64,000 bases of DNA from Mactromeris polynyma (taxonomy: Eukaryota; Mollusca; Bivalvia; Venerida; Mactridae): positions 482,819 to 546,818 of the forward strand of contig JASFXZ010000043.1 of NCBI GenBank assembly GCA_032209605.1, written 5' to 3'. The translations under genes were made by a program, and so were the position numbers. Positions 1-11,459 of this stretch are shown here, in pieces. Each line of letters opens with the position of its first letter. Position 1 is the stretch's first letter. The notes below the pieces were generated by a model. It did not search any database, had not been told where the DNA came from, and saw only the letters and a program-made list of their open reading frames with translations.

Positions 1-184
1 GTATAGTTGGTCATAGTTAATATCGAAATATTGTACAAAAGATATTCTAACGTTGTCTTAGTACATCTAAATTGCGAACTCAAAATATAAACACTAAATC
101 CGCAAAGTCTGAAGCGGATATTTAAATGTTTAATACTCTGAATGTGCCTTCTAGAAATTGTTCACGTTGGATATATCATGCATA
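1..184 (+). other. AQP-A intron, 5' part (before LINE insertion)
   Basis: Non-coding sequence that aligns with 63700-63873 near the window end, with many substitutions and small indels. It is the 5' part of the intron preceding the second-NPA exon of the upstream aquaporin. The last four bases (CATA, 181-184) recur at 3212-3215 on the far side of the LINE. Earlier exons of this gene lie before the window. Confidence 0.75.
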
Positions 185-366
185 GTTTCAAAGTTTATTT
201 GTACTTAGGCCTCCGGCCCATATACATAGAACATATATACATAATACACCAAAAGTAGTTATTTGCCTGTGAAGACACATATATAAACATGTGGAAATAA
301 TGCATGTAAAAGTAGCATGGTTACAATTTACATCAATGTACATGAAATGTTTAGAAAAATAGATAA

Positions 367-1415
367 TCATACATTACTGAAAAGAAAAGTATCCCTAACT
401 TTATTAGCACGGTATAAATACATTGCCAGATTTCTAATAATTGTGGTATTATTGCTTGCACACAAAGCATGAAATTTGTGGTAAGTAGGATGAAAAGTGT
501 ATTTATCAGGAATATATTTTTTGCGAATTTCACAATACAATGGGCAGTGGATAACAAAGTGGTATTCATTTTCAAGAATGTTTTTGCAATACACACAAAA
601 TCGCTCATCCCTAGTAACCTGAATATAACGCCCCTTCTCTATCATAAGGTTATGACAAGAAAATCTAAAATTTGCAAAACTTCTCTTGAATTTTGGAATA
701 TCAGTACAGCTAATATAGATCTCAACTCCAAAATTCGGTTTAATATAGGTATAAACGTGTTTAATTTATTATTATCACTACATACACGGGACCATGATTG
801 TAGAAATTGGTCTCGTAGTCTTAGCGTGTATTCATTTAAACACAATTCTTCATTATGAACTTCTTGTGATTCCCAGATGTATCCAAAACCATTCTCGTAC
901 AGATTTGTTCGCACTTTGGTAACCCAATTTACATGGCCATTATTATCATAAAGCTTCAACATGTTGTAACATAACTTAACATATCTATCATCTGGTAACC
1001 TTAGTATTCTTAACCAAAACTTAACACATCTTTTTGCGGCTGTTATCCTCATCGGATAACGACCGAGGTCACCACAGACTGCACTATTACTAGCTTTAAT
1101 AGATGTACCAAGAAACCGTTTACATGCATACATATGTACATTTTTTATAATATCTGTGTTATATAATGCCCACAATTCACATCCGTACAACATAATAGGT
1201 GACACCTTTGAGTCAAACACTTTGAAAAAGGTATTCATATTTATATGAGATAATGATAAAACACCTTTCAGTACCATCATAAGAACCTTCTTTGCCTTTG
1301 TGGCAGACACTACTGTCATCTTATTAAAAGACAATGAACTGGTAAAGTGTAGTCCAACATAAGTGAAACCGGAAACTACATCTAATTTTACATTATCGTA
1401 GGACCATTTCTCCAT
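367..1415 (-). pseudogene. LINE C-terminal region with terminal CCHC-type knuckle
   Basis: Two minus-strand frames (1415-642 and 645-367, overlapping by a few bases and so joined by a frameshift) continue the LINE protein after the RT. The first has the VSGFTYVGLHFTSSLSFNKM block and YGCELWAL, both typical of LINE proteins downstream of RT. The second has ERFCVYCKNILENEYHFVIH followed by CPLY, a terminal Cys/His knuckle common to several LINE clades. There is no host function. Confidence 0.85.
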
Positions 1416-1499
1416 TTATGACAAAGGACCACCCCTTCTAAATACTAAAACTTTTGTCTTATCCGTATTGACTTGAAGTTTATTTTGTTGACAAAATGT

Positions 1500-2480
1500 A
1501 TATTATGTATTGAGGTGTTTTTGCAACCCTATTACTGTGTCTGAGATGAGAGCCATATCGTCAGCAAACATTAGCAGAAACACTTCCACCAGTGATGGTG
1601 AAAGTTGCACACCATGGACTCAATTATTAGAAATGTCAGATGTTAGCTCATTTATGAACAAAGAAAAGAGGATGGGGCTTAAATTACAGCATTGTCTTAA
1701 ACCAAGCAGGCAATTGAATTCGTCAGTTAAGCCACCTTTGTATATCACACACATTTTAACACTGCTATATAATGCTCTTATAAAGTTAAAAAGTCGACCT
1801 TTTATGTTATATTTCAATAATATTTCATACAATTTAGACCTGTTTACATAGTCGAATGCCTTAAGAAAGTCAACAAACGCTACATAAAGTGTCTTGCCCT
1901 TGGTGGATAGATACTTACTGACTACTGTGTATAAAATAAAGACATTGTCTATAGTGCTGTAACCTTGTCTGAATCCAGACTGTGCTTCATTTATGCAACC
2001 AAACATTTCGGTATAGAATGTCAAGCGTTTGGTCAAAATACTAATATAAACTTTGCTAACAACATCAATGAGAGCAATTCCTCTATAATTGTCAGGAATA
2101 TGTATACTGTCCTTCTTGTGAATTAGTATAAGTACAGATTTAATCCAATCGGAAGGAAACTGACCACTTGAGAATAAATAATTGTATAAACGTAACAAAT
2201 AAGGTAGCAAAAAGTAAATACCATATATGAGATGTGCAGAAATAAGTTGGCCTGAAGAAGACTTATTGACCTTTAACTGTTTAATTGCTGCTATAATTTC
2301 ATCAGCACTAATCTCACAATTTAAGATATCGTCTGCAATTACATTATCATTTGCAGTTACTTCTACATTGTCTGTCACTTCAACATCACTATTTCCCCCC
2401 TCCATGTCAAATAAATTTTCAAAATGATTATACCATTCCTCAGCACTAATATTTGGTTCCTTATTCGGCCTACCAATCAA
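1500..2480 (-). pseudogene. LINE reverse transcriptase domain, interrupted
   Basis: A 286-residue open frame carries typical LINE RT blocks: a block near NYRGIALI, then QSGFRQGYST, then VDFLKAFDYVN (a decayed form of the V-D-F-x-K-A-F-D block), then QCCNLSPILFSLFINEL. An in-frame TGA at 1622-1620 stops it. The same frame continues past the stop into LLMFADDMALISDT, the FADD catalytic box, at about 1568-1557. Codons then stop again near 1501. The first RT aspartate block and the FADD box are both present, but the frame is broken, so no active enzyme is expected. Confidence 0.9.
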
Positions 2481-2868
2481 CTGTTTGATTTTCTACCAGA
2501 ACAGACGAGGGTTACCAATGTCATTATTCAAACTCGAGGACATGTTTAATTCAAAATGTATTTTTTTATCTTTACAAGCATTCTTGTATTTAGCCTTAGC
2601 AATTATATATGAATTTAGAGCAGGATCTGGTGCTTCGCAAACCTGGTTTCCCTATACATTTGCAACATACTATTTGCAATCCTCTTCAAAGCTTTACATT
2701 CTTGGCTATACCAAGTTTTGTTCGAATGAAAATTTCGTTTTTGAGGACGTTTAGTTGAACAAAATTCATTACTAACATTTAGAATACACTTTTGAAATTC
2801 TATTACAATAGCGTTAACATCAACATTCACCGTTTCCAACATATGGTCAAAATTAGAAAATTTTCCAT

Positions 2869-3200
2869 TTAAAATTCTTTCCTGCAAAACATATTGATAC
2901 CTTTCACATTATCCCTATTGATATGTATTTTTGTATCAGAATTATTCAATGTGTTTTCACTTAGATGATCACTATTCAACAATGGTCTATCTAATGTTAG
3001 TATAATTGGAATATGATCACTTTCAGGGCTTAGCTCAACCTTCATATTTTTAAAAATTGAACAAATTATATTGCTACATATGAAATAATCGATCACACAT
3101 GAACTGTACTATGGTAGGTATATTCCCCAGCATCCTTATCCATGCCAATGCGGCCATTTATTTTACATAAGGAGTTCGCAATACAAAAAATTATCAAGGA
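2869..3200 (-). pseudogene. LINE endonuclease (APE-like) C-terminal remnant
   Basis: Read on the minus strand, the segment contains residues resembling NGRIG-x-D-x-D-x-GEYT, followed after a frame break near 3103 by IDYFICSN and SDHIPI. These are the last conserved blocks of APE-type LINE endonucleases; the SDH block normally carries the catalytic histidine. The N-terminal two thirds of the domain are absent because the copy is 5'-truncated. Confidence 0.75.
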
Positions 3201-3211
3201 ACGACCATAAC

Positions 3212-3704
3212 CATACATTATATGCAATCTCTCCAGAGCAGCCCTCTCTTTTTGAGCAACGGTCAACAAAATTATATTTTTCCGGTAGTTATCAATTCAA
3301 CCTCTCTAGAACGTTAACCTCTTAACAAAGATCAAAGTTGTTGCTACCAAGGAGTGTTCATCTTGAGCAGTTGCATTATATATGTTCGTGAAAATATTAT
3401 CATTTACTTGTTTTTTACATTATTTCGATTCTCAGATCATTAATTTGTTAGGTTGCAATTATAAGTCATAGTGCTAAAATATTTTGTGACGTAAATATGG
3501 TAATTCGTTTTGATAGTTTATTTGAAATCATCCAACGTATCAAATTATTATTGTACTAGTGACACGGGTCACGTCAAGTAAACACGGCAAAATATTGACA
3601 CAGACGGCACATACATTTGTATTTTATTATTCAACGTGTTTTCTTGTGTCAGACAATGTATACATATAACTTATAATGATGGCTTCATACATTTTATATT
3701 ATAG
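3212..3704 (+). other. AQP-A intron, 3' part (after LINE)
   Basis: Sequence 3212-3338 aligns with 63870-64000 at the window end, showing that it is the same intron in the two aquaporin paralogues. It ends in the acceptor TTATAG at 3699-3704. I see no coding content between 3340 and 3700. Confidence 0.75.
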
Positions 3705-3785
3705 ATACCGTTCACTGGATCAAGTATGAATCCAGCACGATCGCTTGGTTCCTCTGTAATATCTGAGTCGTTCGGAGACCATTGG
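3705..3785 (+). CDS. AQP: Aquaporin (AQP-A), exon with second NPA box
   Basis: An 81-bp exon of 27 codons that starts and ends in phase 0, with a consensus acceptor and donor (TGG|GTAACT). It encodes IPFTGSSMNPARSLGSSVIS and then ESFGDHW. This is loop E of a classical aquaporin: the second NPA box (MNPARS), whose Arg is part of the aromatic/arginine selectivity filter. The small residues before NPA (GSSM) match water-selective aquaporins rather than glycerol channels, which have Asp two residues after NPA. Upstream exons lie before the window. AQP-B lacks its equivalent exon only because the window ends about 370 bp too early. Confidence 0.95.
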
Positions 3786-4256
3786 GTAACTACACTTAAC
3801 ATAACAAGTAAACGTGTAACATTTGTCTTATTTCACGCGCTGCATATCTTACCGAAACTTAAGATAGTTAACGACTTTGACATCACATTCCTGATCCGTC
3901 ATTGCTATCACTAACGTAATTGCATAATGAAAGCCGATTTATTTTATCAGTAATGTCTTCATCTATTGATGATCTAACTTTATTGTTTTTTTATTAAAGA
4001 ATAAAAATTACAAGAACTATGAATAGGAAAGTATTCTGAAATAATTCAATGATTACCGGTACTCATGTTGTATTGTGGTAATTATATTGTTCCACCGCTC
4101 CTTACTTTAAGCCTGTTTATGCTAGGTGCAGAAATATAATATTATGACACAGTTCTGTAATGACCGTCACAGATTGATAGATAATGAAACTATAATATAT
4201 AAAATAAAAACATTTTCAAAGAGAAAGGCTATTTTCATGTTTGTTATTTGATCAAG

Positions 4257-4368
4257 GTGTACTGGGTGGGTCCTATCCTGGGTGGAGTTAGCGCAGCCAT
4301 TGTGTACAAGTATTTGTTGAATCCATACAAGAGAAAGTTAACTGTTGGAGATGCTTCTACAATTCTGA
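4257..4368 (+). CDS. AQP: Aquaporin (AQP-A), exon with sixth transmembrane helix
   Basis: This exon follows a 471-bp intron in phase 0, with acceptor ATCAAG at 4251-4256. Its 37 codons plus one base encode VYWVGPILGGVSAAIVYKYL and then a basic LNPYKRKL stretch. The VYWVGP start and Gly/Ala-rich helix are the standard TM6 of aquaporins, and the basic residues mark its cytoplasmic end. The exon ends at TCTGA|GTAAGT in phase 1. Confidence 0.95.
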
Positions 4369-4497
4369 GTAAGTATACAAACAATTATCTCACATAGCGC
4401 TACGTGCTGGTATTTAGCTCAATTTGGATAAAAGCATTAACACTTATTTGACTCGCGAATCTGAAGTCTACCAAAAATTCCACTTTGCGTGGTTTAG

Positions 4498-4637
4498 ATC
4501 CGCCACCTGCCAGGGAGCAGGTGGAGCAGCCGCAGTATGTCTCAGCACACCTTAGTGATCAAGTGTCTGTCACAAAAACCCTTGTTTGGTACAGTGTTCC
4601 GATTGAGGGAATCCACAGGACGGGAGTCATCCATTAA
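4498..4637 (+). CDS. AQP: Aquaporin (AQP-A), last coding exon, cytoplasmic tail
   Basis: Acceptor GGTTTAG at 4491-4497. Its first two bases complete the codon split after 4368 (A|AT, Asn). The frame then stays open for 45 codons to TAA at 4635-4637. The encoded tail begins NPPPAREQVEQPQY and ends RTGVIH. It is more GC-rich than the flanks and phase-compatible, which supports it. Aquaporin tails are poorly conserved, so family similarity cannot confirm it; a transcript could show another splice choice. Confidence 0.65.
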
Positions 4638-5103
4638 ATATAGGAATTAATGCAATTTATTATTTCCTTGAAACCGTAGCAATGCGATATGCGCGTGTTT
4701 TGTCCTAATCTTTCTGACACAAAACACTCGTGGACTACAAAGACTTATTGGTAAAATAGGGAGAATATCAATTATAATTCCCCAATCATTTGTTTCTGTC
4801 TGAACCGGAATTGTTGGTGGATGGAATGGAATAATTTAGTACAATATAAAAGGGAATTCATTGAAACCGAAGAACTCTTGGGAGAAACTTCACACATCCA
4901 ATATGTAAAACTATACATTTCTAAACATTGTCCAACGAGGTTGATTAAATGCCATGTTATATTAATGATAAAATACATAATTTACCATCGTAATTTACCA
5001 CAATTGACGGATTATCAAAGAGAACCGACACCGATCACAGTTATTTTCTTAAGGTCACTTTTTAGACATAACAAAGAATATTGACTAGAATTTGAAAATA
5101 TTT
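4638..5103 (+). other. AQP-A downstream region
   Basis: Contains the presumed 3' UTR and flank of AQP-A. An open frame at 4821-5084 has no recognisable domain and overlaps an equally long frame on the other strand, so I do not call it a gene. Confidence 0.4.
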
Positions 5104-5899
5104 TGCCATCCTCCGTATTGTACATGTTTACCATCCTCCGTATTGTACATATTTACCATCCTCCGTATTGTACATGTTTACCAACCTCCGTATTGTAGAT
5201 GTTTACCATCCACCGTATTGTAGATGTTTACCATCTTCCGTATTGTACATGTTTACCATCCTCCGTATTGTACATGTTTCCATCCTCCGTATTGTACATG
5301 TTTACCATCCACCGTATTGTACATGTTTACCATCCACCGTATTGTACATGTTTACCATCCTCCGTATTGTACATGTTTACCATCCACCGTATTGTAGATG
5401 TTTACCATCTTCCGTATTGTACATGTTTACCATCCACCGTATTGTACATGTTTACCATCCTCCGTATTGTACATGTTTACCATCCTCCGTATTGTAGATG
5501 TTTACCATCCACCGTATTGTACATGTTTACCATCTTCCGTATTGTACATGTTTACCATCCACCGTATTGTACATGTTTACCATCCTCCGTATTGTACATG
5601 TTTACCATCCTCCGTATTGTAGATGTTTACCATCTTCCGTATTGTACATGTTTACCATCCACCGTATTGTAGATGTTTACCATCCTCCGTATTGTACATG
5701 TTTACCATCCACCGTATTGTACATGTTTACCATCCTCCGTATTGTACATGTTTACCATCCACCGTAATGTACATGTTTACCATCCTCCGTATTGTACATG
5801 TTTACCATCCTCCGTATTGTACTTGTTTACCATCCTCCGTATTGTACATGTTTACCATCCACCGTAATGTACATGTTTACCCTCCTCTGTAGATGTTTA
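5104..5899. repeat. 25-bp minisatellite, about 31 copies
   Basis: Head-to-tail copies of a 25-bp unit close to GTTTACCATCCTCCGTATTG plus TACAT. The variants are few (CCTCCG/CCACCG/CTTCCG and TACAT/TAGAT), and one 24-bp unit occurs near 5277. The last copies decay at 5880-5899. Because 25 is not a multiple of three but the unit lacks stops, overlapping open frames appear in several phases; they are not genes. Confidence 0.97.
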
Positions 5900-6176
5900 A
5901 TGTACGATGAATGTTTCAGTGGGATCAAGCGATATGATAGTTATACCGAAATCCTATTTCAAGGACGGACTTCCAACAGATTCGTCAGTGATGACCATCA
6001 AAATCGACCAATCATCAAAATTCTGATATGCGATTCGTCCATGTTTGCCGTGTGTATCAAATAATCCATAAACTATGACGAGCGCTGTTCAATACAACGG
6101 ACAGTGTCACATGCTTAACTTAATACCGAGCAAAAATATAGCAGTGTAATCATTCTATTATTGCATGAACACAGTT

Positions 6177-6338
6177 CAAGGTCATACAGCATGACTGGAG
6201 TGCCAAGGACATACAGCATGACTGGAGTGTCAATGTCATAGAGCATGACTGAAGTGTCAAGGTCGTACAGCATCACTGGAGTGTCAATGTCATACAGCAT
6301 GACTGGAGTGTCAAGGTCATACAGCATCACTGGAGTGT
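6177..6338. repeat. 27-bp tandem repeat, 6 copies
   Basis: Six copies of a 27-bp unit containing CATACAGCATGACTGGAGTG with alternating GTCAAG and GTCAAT junctions. The unit length is divisible by three, giving a spurious minus-strand open frame with a YDLDTPVML-like repeat. Confidence 0.93.
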
Positions 6339-6994
6339 AGCTCTAGTAAATTGTAGACTTAAATTGTAACACTTATATACACTGGAATTGCAACTCTGCA
6401 TGTTATAGACTTCAAATGTGCAATTCATATACATAGAAACTTGTGTTTCCGTACAATATATGCTTCAAGATTTTGTATGCAAATATAAATATAAATTTTA
6501 AAATGTATGAGTTCTCAGTTACACGAAATAATATTGTCAATTTAACTGCAACTATAAGACAATTTTTTTATTTCATGAAATCTGCTGATTTTACCAGTAA
6601 ACTTTAAATCAGACACCAAGAATCTTATCTTTGCATACAGCTGGTGTTTTCTTGTACTTGAACTTAATATTCATGAGAACTTGAAATTCCATAGACATTT
6701 ATAAAATGTGAGAAATTTGCAAAATTATAGTAATCTAACGCCATCACATACACAGATTTTATATCATTTACAGGACTGATAGATACACTTTTAGATTTCA
6801 GTACTTTCCACATTTGGCAGCTGGGTGGAGGTCGTGTATGTCAAACATTGAATGTTTGTGATATCACCGATTCTTATGATTAAAATCGACTGATAACATT
6901 TAACAATAATACTGGATGTGAATATTCTTCCACTTCTATCTTTAGTTTAAAGGGAGAGATTTATCCGTAATCCATGGATTCTATGTAAATTATA
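6339..6994. other. Non-coding interval
   Basis: AT-rich sequence between the 27-bp array and a MITE. I see no coding, RNA or repeat signal. Confidence 0.4.
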
Positions 6995-7152
6995 CAGCAA
7001 AACCTCAAAGATAAGACCACCCTTAAGACCCTTGAGAAGTGGTCTTAATATTAAGGTTGAATAAAGAGCGAAACAGTCAAAATGCACTTGAAAGTGGTCT
7101 TAATTTTGAGGTGGCCTTATTATTGAGGTGATATTTAAATGAGGTTATACTG
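6995..7152 (+). mobile_element. MITE family B, copy 1 (TA target site)
   Basis: A 158-bp element flanked by TA (6993-6994 and 7153-7154) with ends CAGCAAAACCTCA and, inverted, CAGTATAACCTCA. The interior has several blocks of the type GTGGTCTTAATATTAAGG. Related copies lie at 12288-12429, 48831-49013 and 53557-53720. TA target sites and CAGT ends fit the pogo/Tigger branch of Tc1-mariner transposons. It has no coding capacity. Confidence 0.8.
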
Positions 7153-7154
7153 TA

Positions 7155-9723
7155 TATCGTAACTCTGGAGAATATTTACACTATTTAAGTTAGCTTTTTT
7201 GTTGTTGATATCTTTTCATGAAATTGAATAATCCTGTAAAACTGGCTTTCTTATTACGTTGTATGTCGTCAGTACGGGAAAGCAGCAACATTGTATGTAG
7301 ATCTACAGCATAGTTCGGTTTTATTAAACGCGAATGTATGAATATATTACCTGGACCATTACATTTCAAAATAGGTGTATTGCAATGTTCGTGTTTGTCT
7401 GAAAGCTTGATGGAGAAAAAGCTGTGGTTCTGTTTTGATAGCACACCAAACAGCAGTTATGGCTTTATGCACAAGTGAATTTCCTTATCTAAATTGACAT
7501 GGATCGGTCCTGAAAGTTCATACACCTGTTCACGGTCAATCTAACACCACTATAACGACTCTTGAAAAAACGACAAACACAGAAATAAGCATTCTATAAA
7601 TGTATTTTTAATCTTACCAGAATTTGCAATTCAAAACGTATTATATAAAATCTCTATAAGGAAAAAAAATACAAAACAGTGTGACTACATAAATGACACA
7701 ATCAGTAATAAAAACATAACATCACACAAATAAATGACATAAAGATGACTTATATACACGTGTGTATCACTTATCATAATGTGAATGTAACATTTACAAA
7801 TACAAAATAACAACTTAATGAACAAATATATACTACCACTGATTTAGTTACAGTATACAAACATAGTCAGAATCTCATGGATACCTGCACGAGATACGAT
7901 GGAGATATAAGTGTAATTATGTTAAGTGACAAGATTATTGTTTTGGTACAGAGAGACAAGAATCATAGCATTCAAGATACATACTCCACCCACTTACTTA
8001 ACCACAAGTACACAAATATAAAATGATTGTGGTATATGCAAGTTTTAAGGATATAAATGGTATCAAAATTATGCATGGAAAAAAATGAATGTAATGAGTA
8101 AAGGCAGTAGTTTATATGAGTAACAAATATGTACAGATGTAGGTGATATTATACATGTAGTAGTTAACAATTCAAGAACTATAAGTTCATAAAGCACATT
8201 TAATCTTCTTATGACACATCAATAAATACAGACACAATTCGATACACTGGTAACATTCATACACTTTTAAGGACCAATTTGTTGTAAAGTTGAACTCATC
8301 ATTACCATTTAGTACCAATATGCATACAATGAATACTAACTATATTATATAATACTAATGCATCTTTTTCTTTACAAATATATTGATACAAGTTATACGC
8401 CAGTAACTAGGGGTGTCATTGAAGGCTAAGTCTGTATGATATATCCAAGTCAAAATAGACCATTAAAAATATTGTAACTTGTGTTTAAACCATGTATCAT
8501 GTGATGCAATATAAAAGCTGTTTTTAGCCCCATAAAACAATGTTAGTCATCTTGTGCACAGCCATTTAAGTTCTACAGGCAACCATTTATAACTTAACCA
8601 GGCTTGAATTTGCAGAGTGGACAACCATCACAGAAAATAAATTAGGCGTGAAATTGGTGAACCAACCAAGATTTATTGAATTGCAATAATTTTTCAAAGT
8701 CCTTATATATACTACATTGTCTCATTTCAATTGTGATGTATCGATATCACTTCTGTCAATGACACCCCGACCAGTATCGTTCATACTTCAACAACTTGTA
8801 AGTGAAAGTCAAAATCATAAACTGATAGCACACATCAATAAATCAGTTATAAAACTCATAGTTGTAGGAAAAGTAATGAAACAATTAACTCTATCAATTG
8901 ATTCATTTCAATTGTCAATATATGGATGGCGAAATGAAGGTGAAAAATACACGCAATTTGTATGAATATATAAACAACTGAAGTCTGACAATACAAGATG
9001 TCACGACGGGAATTGGACGAAACTCAGTAACAATCACGTCATTATTGCCTCGAATATTTTGATACAAAGGGACATAACTTTGCACAAACATCAACAATTA
9101 TTTCCCTTGTTCTGATATTATGTTGCTGACTCTTCTGAAAAGGAGATCATTGAAGTGTTGTGGAACATTTGAAAATGTTTAAATACTCTATACATTGCAA
9201 TATATACAAAAACATGGCGTATCATTTGGCCTATCAGTTAGACGGCTATCAGTCAACGCAATAATACATCAATGGGTCAAATACTATAATGAATATAACT
9301 TAAAATTATATAACGTCTTTATAATATTCTCACAACAATTCTGTGCTATATGGCAACAATAAGAAATCAACAATAAAAATCAACCAAAAACAAGACTATA
9401 GTTCTGATGGATTTCAAATGTTACACTACATGAGAAATGATTTACTTTTTATCTTGACTGCTAAAGATGAAATATTGAATGTAACAGACATGAACAACAA
9501 TAAAGCAGTGATGAACCAAACTGTTCAGTGAAAACAAACACACAGTCATAGTGAACATAAATGAATGATTATTTCATGTTTGATTTCAAACAACCGGGTT
9601 TTTTACAATTGCAATATTAGATCAACCTCAGAAACAGACTTTAAAATCTTTAGTCATGTTTGCTGTTTTGACTTCATCAGGCTTTACATCGTTATCAACC
9701 TGTACTAACTTACTCATTACCTT
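7155..9723. other. Long AT-rich non-coding interval
   Basis: About 2.6 kb with no supportable exon on either strand. A minus-strand open frame at 7444-7190 (84 codons) has no recognised domain. I looked here for the missing 3' exons of the KMT2-like gene (Asn-His-Ser-Cys and post-SET cysteine blocks) and did not find them. Confidence 0.45.
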
Positions 9724-9792
9724 CCCAACCTGGGAATCAAACCCGGATCTGCCGAGTTCAAGTCTAGCACTCTACCAACTAAGCTAGCCTGG
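9724..9792 (-). other. tRNA-like sequence (SINE head or tRNA pseudogene)
   Basis: Reading from 9792 down, there is an A-box-like TAGCTTAGTTGGTAGAGTGC and a B-box-like GGTTTGATTCC at tRNA spacing, with a partly paired acceptor stem (six of seven pairs). The anticodon loop reads CTTGAAC. The anticodon stem pairs poorly, so a functional tRNA is unlikely. No clear SINE body follows. Confidence 0.55.
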
Positions 9793-10484
9793 AGACCAGC
9801 TCATTTTAGTTTTATACATTATGGAAAGGATAAAAAATCTGTTCTACTTTCATTGAACTTTAAATTGCATGTAAGTTTCACGTGTACAGTCAAATTAGGG
9901 ATTTTAGGGGACATGTGTAGCATAAGTCTTCGGATAAAAATGTTAGCATGTCAAACTTACAACAAATGTGAGCATTATATATATAATAGTATGTATACAC
10001 AACTACAAATAACGTCACTACAAAATAATAAAGACAGGATGAATGTGCAATTGACTGTCTGCCTGATATGCGACCCTAAAACACACATACTTATGTTACA
10101 TGAATGAACAATTTGTATATAAAACCTCAGTTAAACAGAAATATAGAGACATATCTCACACACGAATGTATCAAATAAATATAACAGCAAGCACACTATC
10201 TGTAATGGCAAATATTCACACAATAATAAAAAACATCTAGAACTAAAATATAATGCATTTACATCATAAACAGTTTTATTTACAGAGATTTACACAAAAT
10301 ACATAAAATGTCAATATATTTACAATCATACAAAAGTTTGCATTTCAGTCAATACATACACTACATTGCACTGAGTCCAAACTGAATGAAAACGTCAATA
10401 AAGCCAAGAGCAAACATTACAGTGTTGATTATAACACAAACATACATAAGATTACGTGAAAGCAGGAATTCAATATTAACTTAC
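9793..10484. other. Non-coding interval, expected downstream side of the KMT2-like fragment
   Basis: AT-rich. It follows the donor of the last recognised KMT2-like exon and should be intron. No further SET exon is visible. Confidence 0.4.
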
Positions 10485-10601
10485 CTGTGATTCGTAAGTC
10501 TTCTCCCGGCTATTAGCCACTTCATTTCTGATGAGATCTCCGATGTACGCTATCACCATAGTGTGTAAGTCGTGATCTTTGGCAGCATACAACCCTAGAC
10601 C
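10485..10601 (-). CDS. KMT2C/D-like fragment, N-terminal half of SET domain
   Basis: A 39-codon exon, phase 0 at both ends, with acceptor GCTACAG and donor CACAG|GTAAGT. It encodes GLGLYAAKDHDLHTMVIAYI and then GDLIRNEVANSREKTYESQ. GLGLYAA is the S-adenosylmethionine-binding GxG of SET; the rest matches the KMT2C/D SET domain. The Glu normally found in VIEYIG is Ala here. The next exon should carry the YxxHSCxPN-type catalytic motif and the post-SET cysteines, but none is found down to AQP-A or to the window start. It is either a truncated duplicate or a gene whose last exons lie beyond an unusually long intron. Without them the protein cannot methylate. Confidence 0.92.
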
Positions 10602-11302
10602 CTGTAGCATACATGATTAACACATTATTACCTGGTAAAAACAAACATTTTGGCTGCTGCAGAGGTTGCTGCCAAGAGAGGTCAAATTGATATTTATTTC
10701 TGAAGGGAAAATTGTGTGTTGAAAGTTGAAGAGAGGTTGTTGTACAGTGCCGCTGTGAACAGGTTGCATTTCAGTTCAGATTTCTGGCTGCCAAATAAAG
10801 CATATTCAACAGCAATACCTACAGTTACGTTGTCTGAGGCAGTAACTCATACTTATCGTTGTTCAACAAAGTAAAATTCATCTGTTATCCAATAAAAAAC
10901 AGCCATTAAATATCAAACATTGATAAAATATGAACATCACAGAACCTTGTTGACAATATTGTATATAAATAGGCCACACACATGGATCAGCAAAACACTC
11001 TAAACATCAACAGTCAAGGTAATGAATCAATTATATTTTGACCTATCAAGCACAAAATAATACAACATACAAAATAACGAGGCAACTCTATGGTACAACA
11101 TACCAGCCCCTTTTATGGCAAATTTGGGGCTGATAATTGGGCCCTTATTCTCCTAAGATAGAAGTATACATGTACTGAGAAAGAAAATTCCCCTTCAGTA
11201 AGATTATATAAAATTTTAGCCTTATAAATAACCAAATCGAACGGACCCGCTATAGTTCCCTAAAACTGAAAAAATGGCTGCATTAAACACATGTAAACAC
11301 AC
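10602..11302 (-). other. Intron of KMT2-like fragment
   Basis: A 701-bp intron with GTGTGT donor and GCTACAG acceptor on the minus strand. I see no other feature. Confidence 0.7.
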
Positions 11303-11459
11303 CTGTATCCTTGATCTTTCGAGGTAGACGAGATTTTTCCATTTATTCTTCAGTTTACGATATTGCTGGGATTTGGAATGTACAAATTGCTTGGTGTAAT
11401 GACAAGTGTTCAAGTCTCCGGTAAGTCCAGTGACAGTAGATGGCAGAGAATGTGTGCTA
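11303..11459 (-). CDS. KMT2C/D-like fragment, pre-SET linker exon
   Basis: The exon is joined in frame to the 12062-12192 exon: two bases plus T give Asn. It has 52 further codons and ends in phase 0 at ATACAG|GTGTGT. It encodes STVTGLTGDLNTCHYTKQFV, then HSKSQQYRKLKNKWKNLVYL and ERSRIQ. The KQFVHSKSxQYRKxK...VYLxRSRIQ string is the conserved lead-in to the SET domain of KMT2C/D. The acceptor after CAGTCCAG (start 11459) keeps the phase; an upstream acceptor at 11478 would give another phase and a stop. This exon position could be off by those 19 bases. Confidence 0.88.

Larger units (their letters stand above)
185..3211 (-). mobile_element. 5'-truncated non-LTR retrotransposon (LINE), decayed
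   Basis: A minus-strand LINE inserted in an aquaporin intron. In element order it holds the last third of an APE-type endonuclease (3200-2870, with NGRIG and a SDHIPI motif), a spacer (2887-2615), a reverse transcriptase (2480 to about 1500, with FADD at 1568-1557), an RT-connected C-terminal region (1415-642) and a terminal CX2C...HX4C knuckle (645-367). The 3' end at 185 has AATAAA but no long poly(A). The 5' end starts inside the endonuclease, the usual result of aborted target-primed reverse transcription. Its borders are fixed by the paralogous empty site at 63870-63873, and CATA flanks both sides. Several stops and frame changes make it non-functional. The clade was not assigned. Confidence 0.92.

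Noticed and set aside
469..858. Plus-strand frame of 129 codons
   Set aside because: Antisense to the LINE C-terminal coding region on the minus strand.
4821..5084. Plus-strand 87-codon frame after AQP-A
   Set aside because: An opposite-strand frame of similar length overlaps it and no domain is recognisable; more likely 3' flank.
5168..5892. Several overlapping plus-strand open frames with MFTIxRIVHVYHPPYC-type repeats
   Set aside because: Products of the stop-free 25-bp minisatellite; the same peptide appears in different phases.
7190..7444. Minus-strand 84-codon frame next to a MITE, tested as a 3' exon of the KMT2-like gene
   Set aside because: Does not contain SET or post-SET motifs and has no phase-consistent acceptor.
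9724..9792. Functional tRNA gene
   Set aside because: A and B boxes are present but the anticodon stem and acceptor stem are imperfect; a SINE head or pseudogene is more likely.
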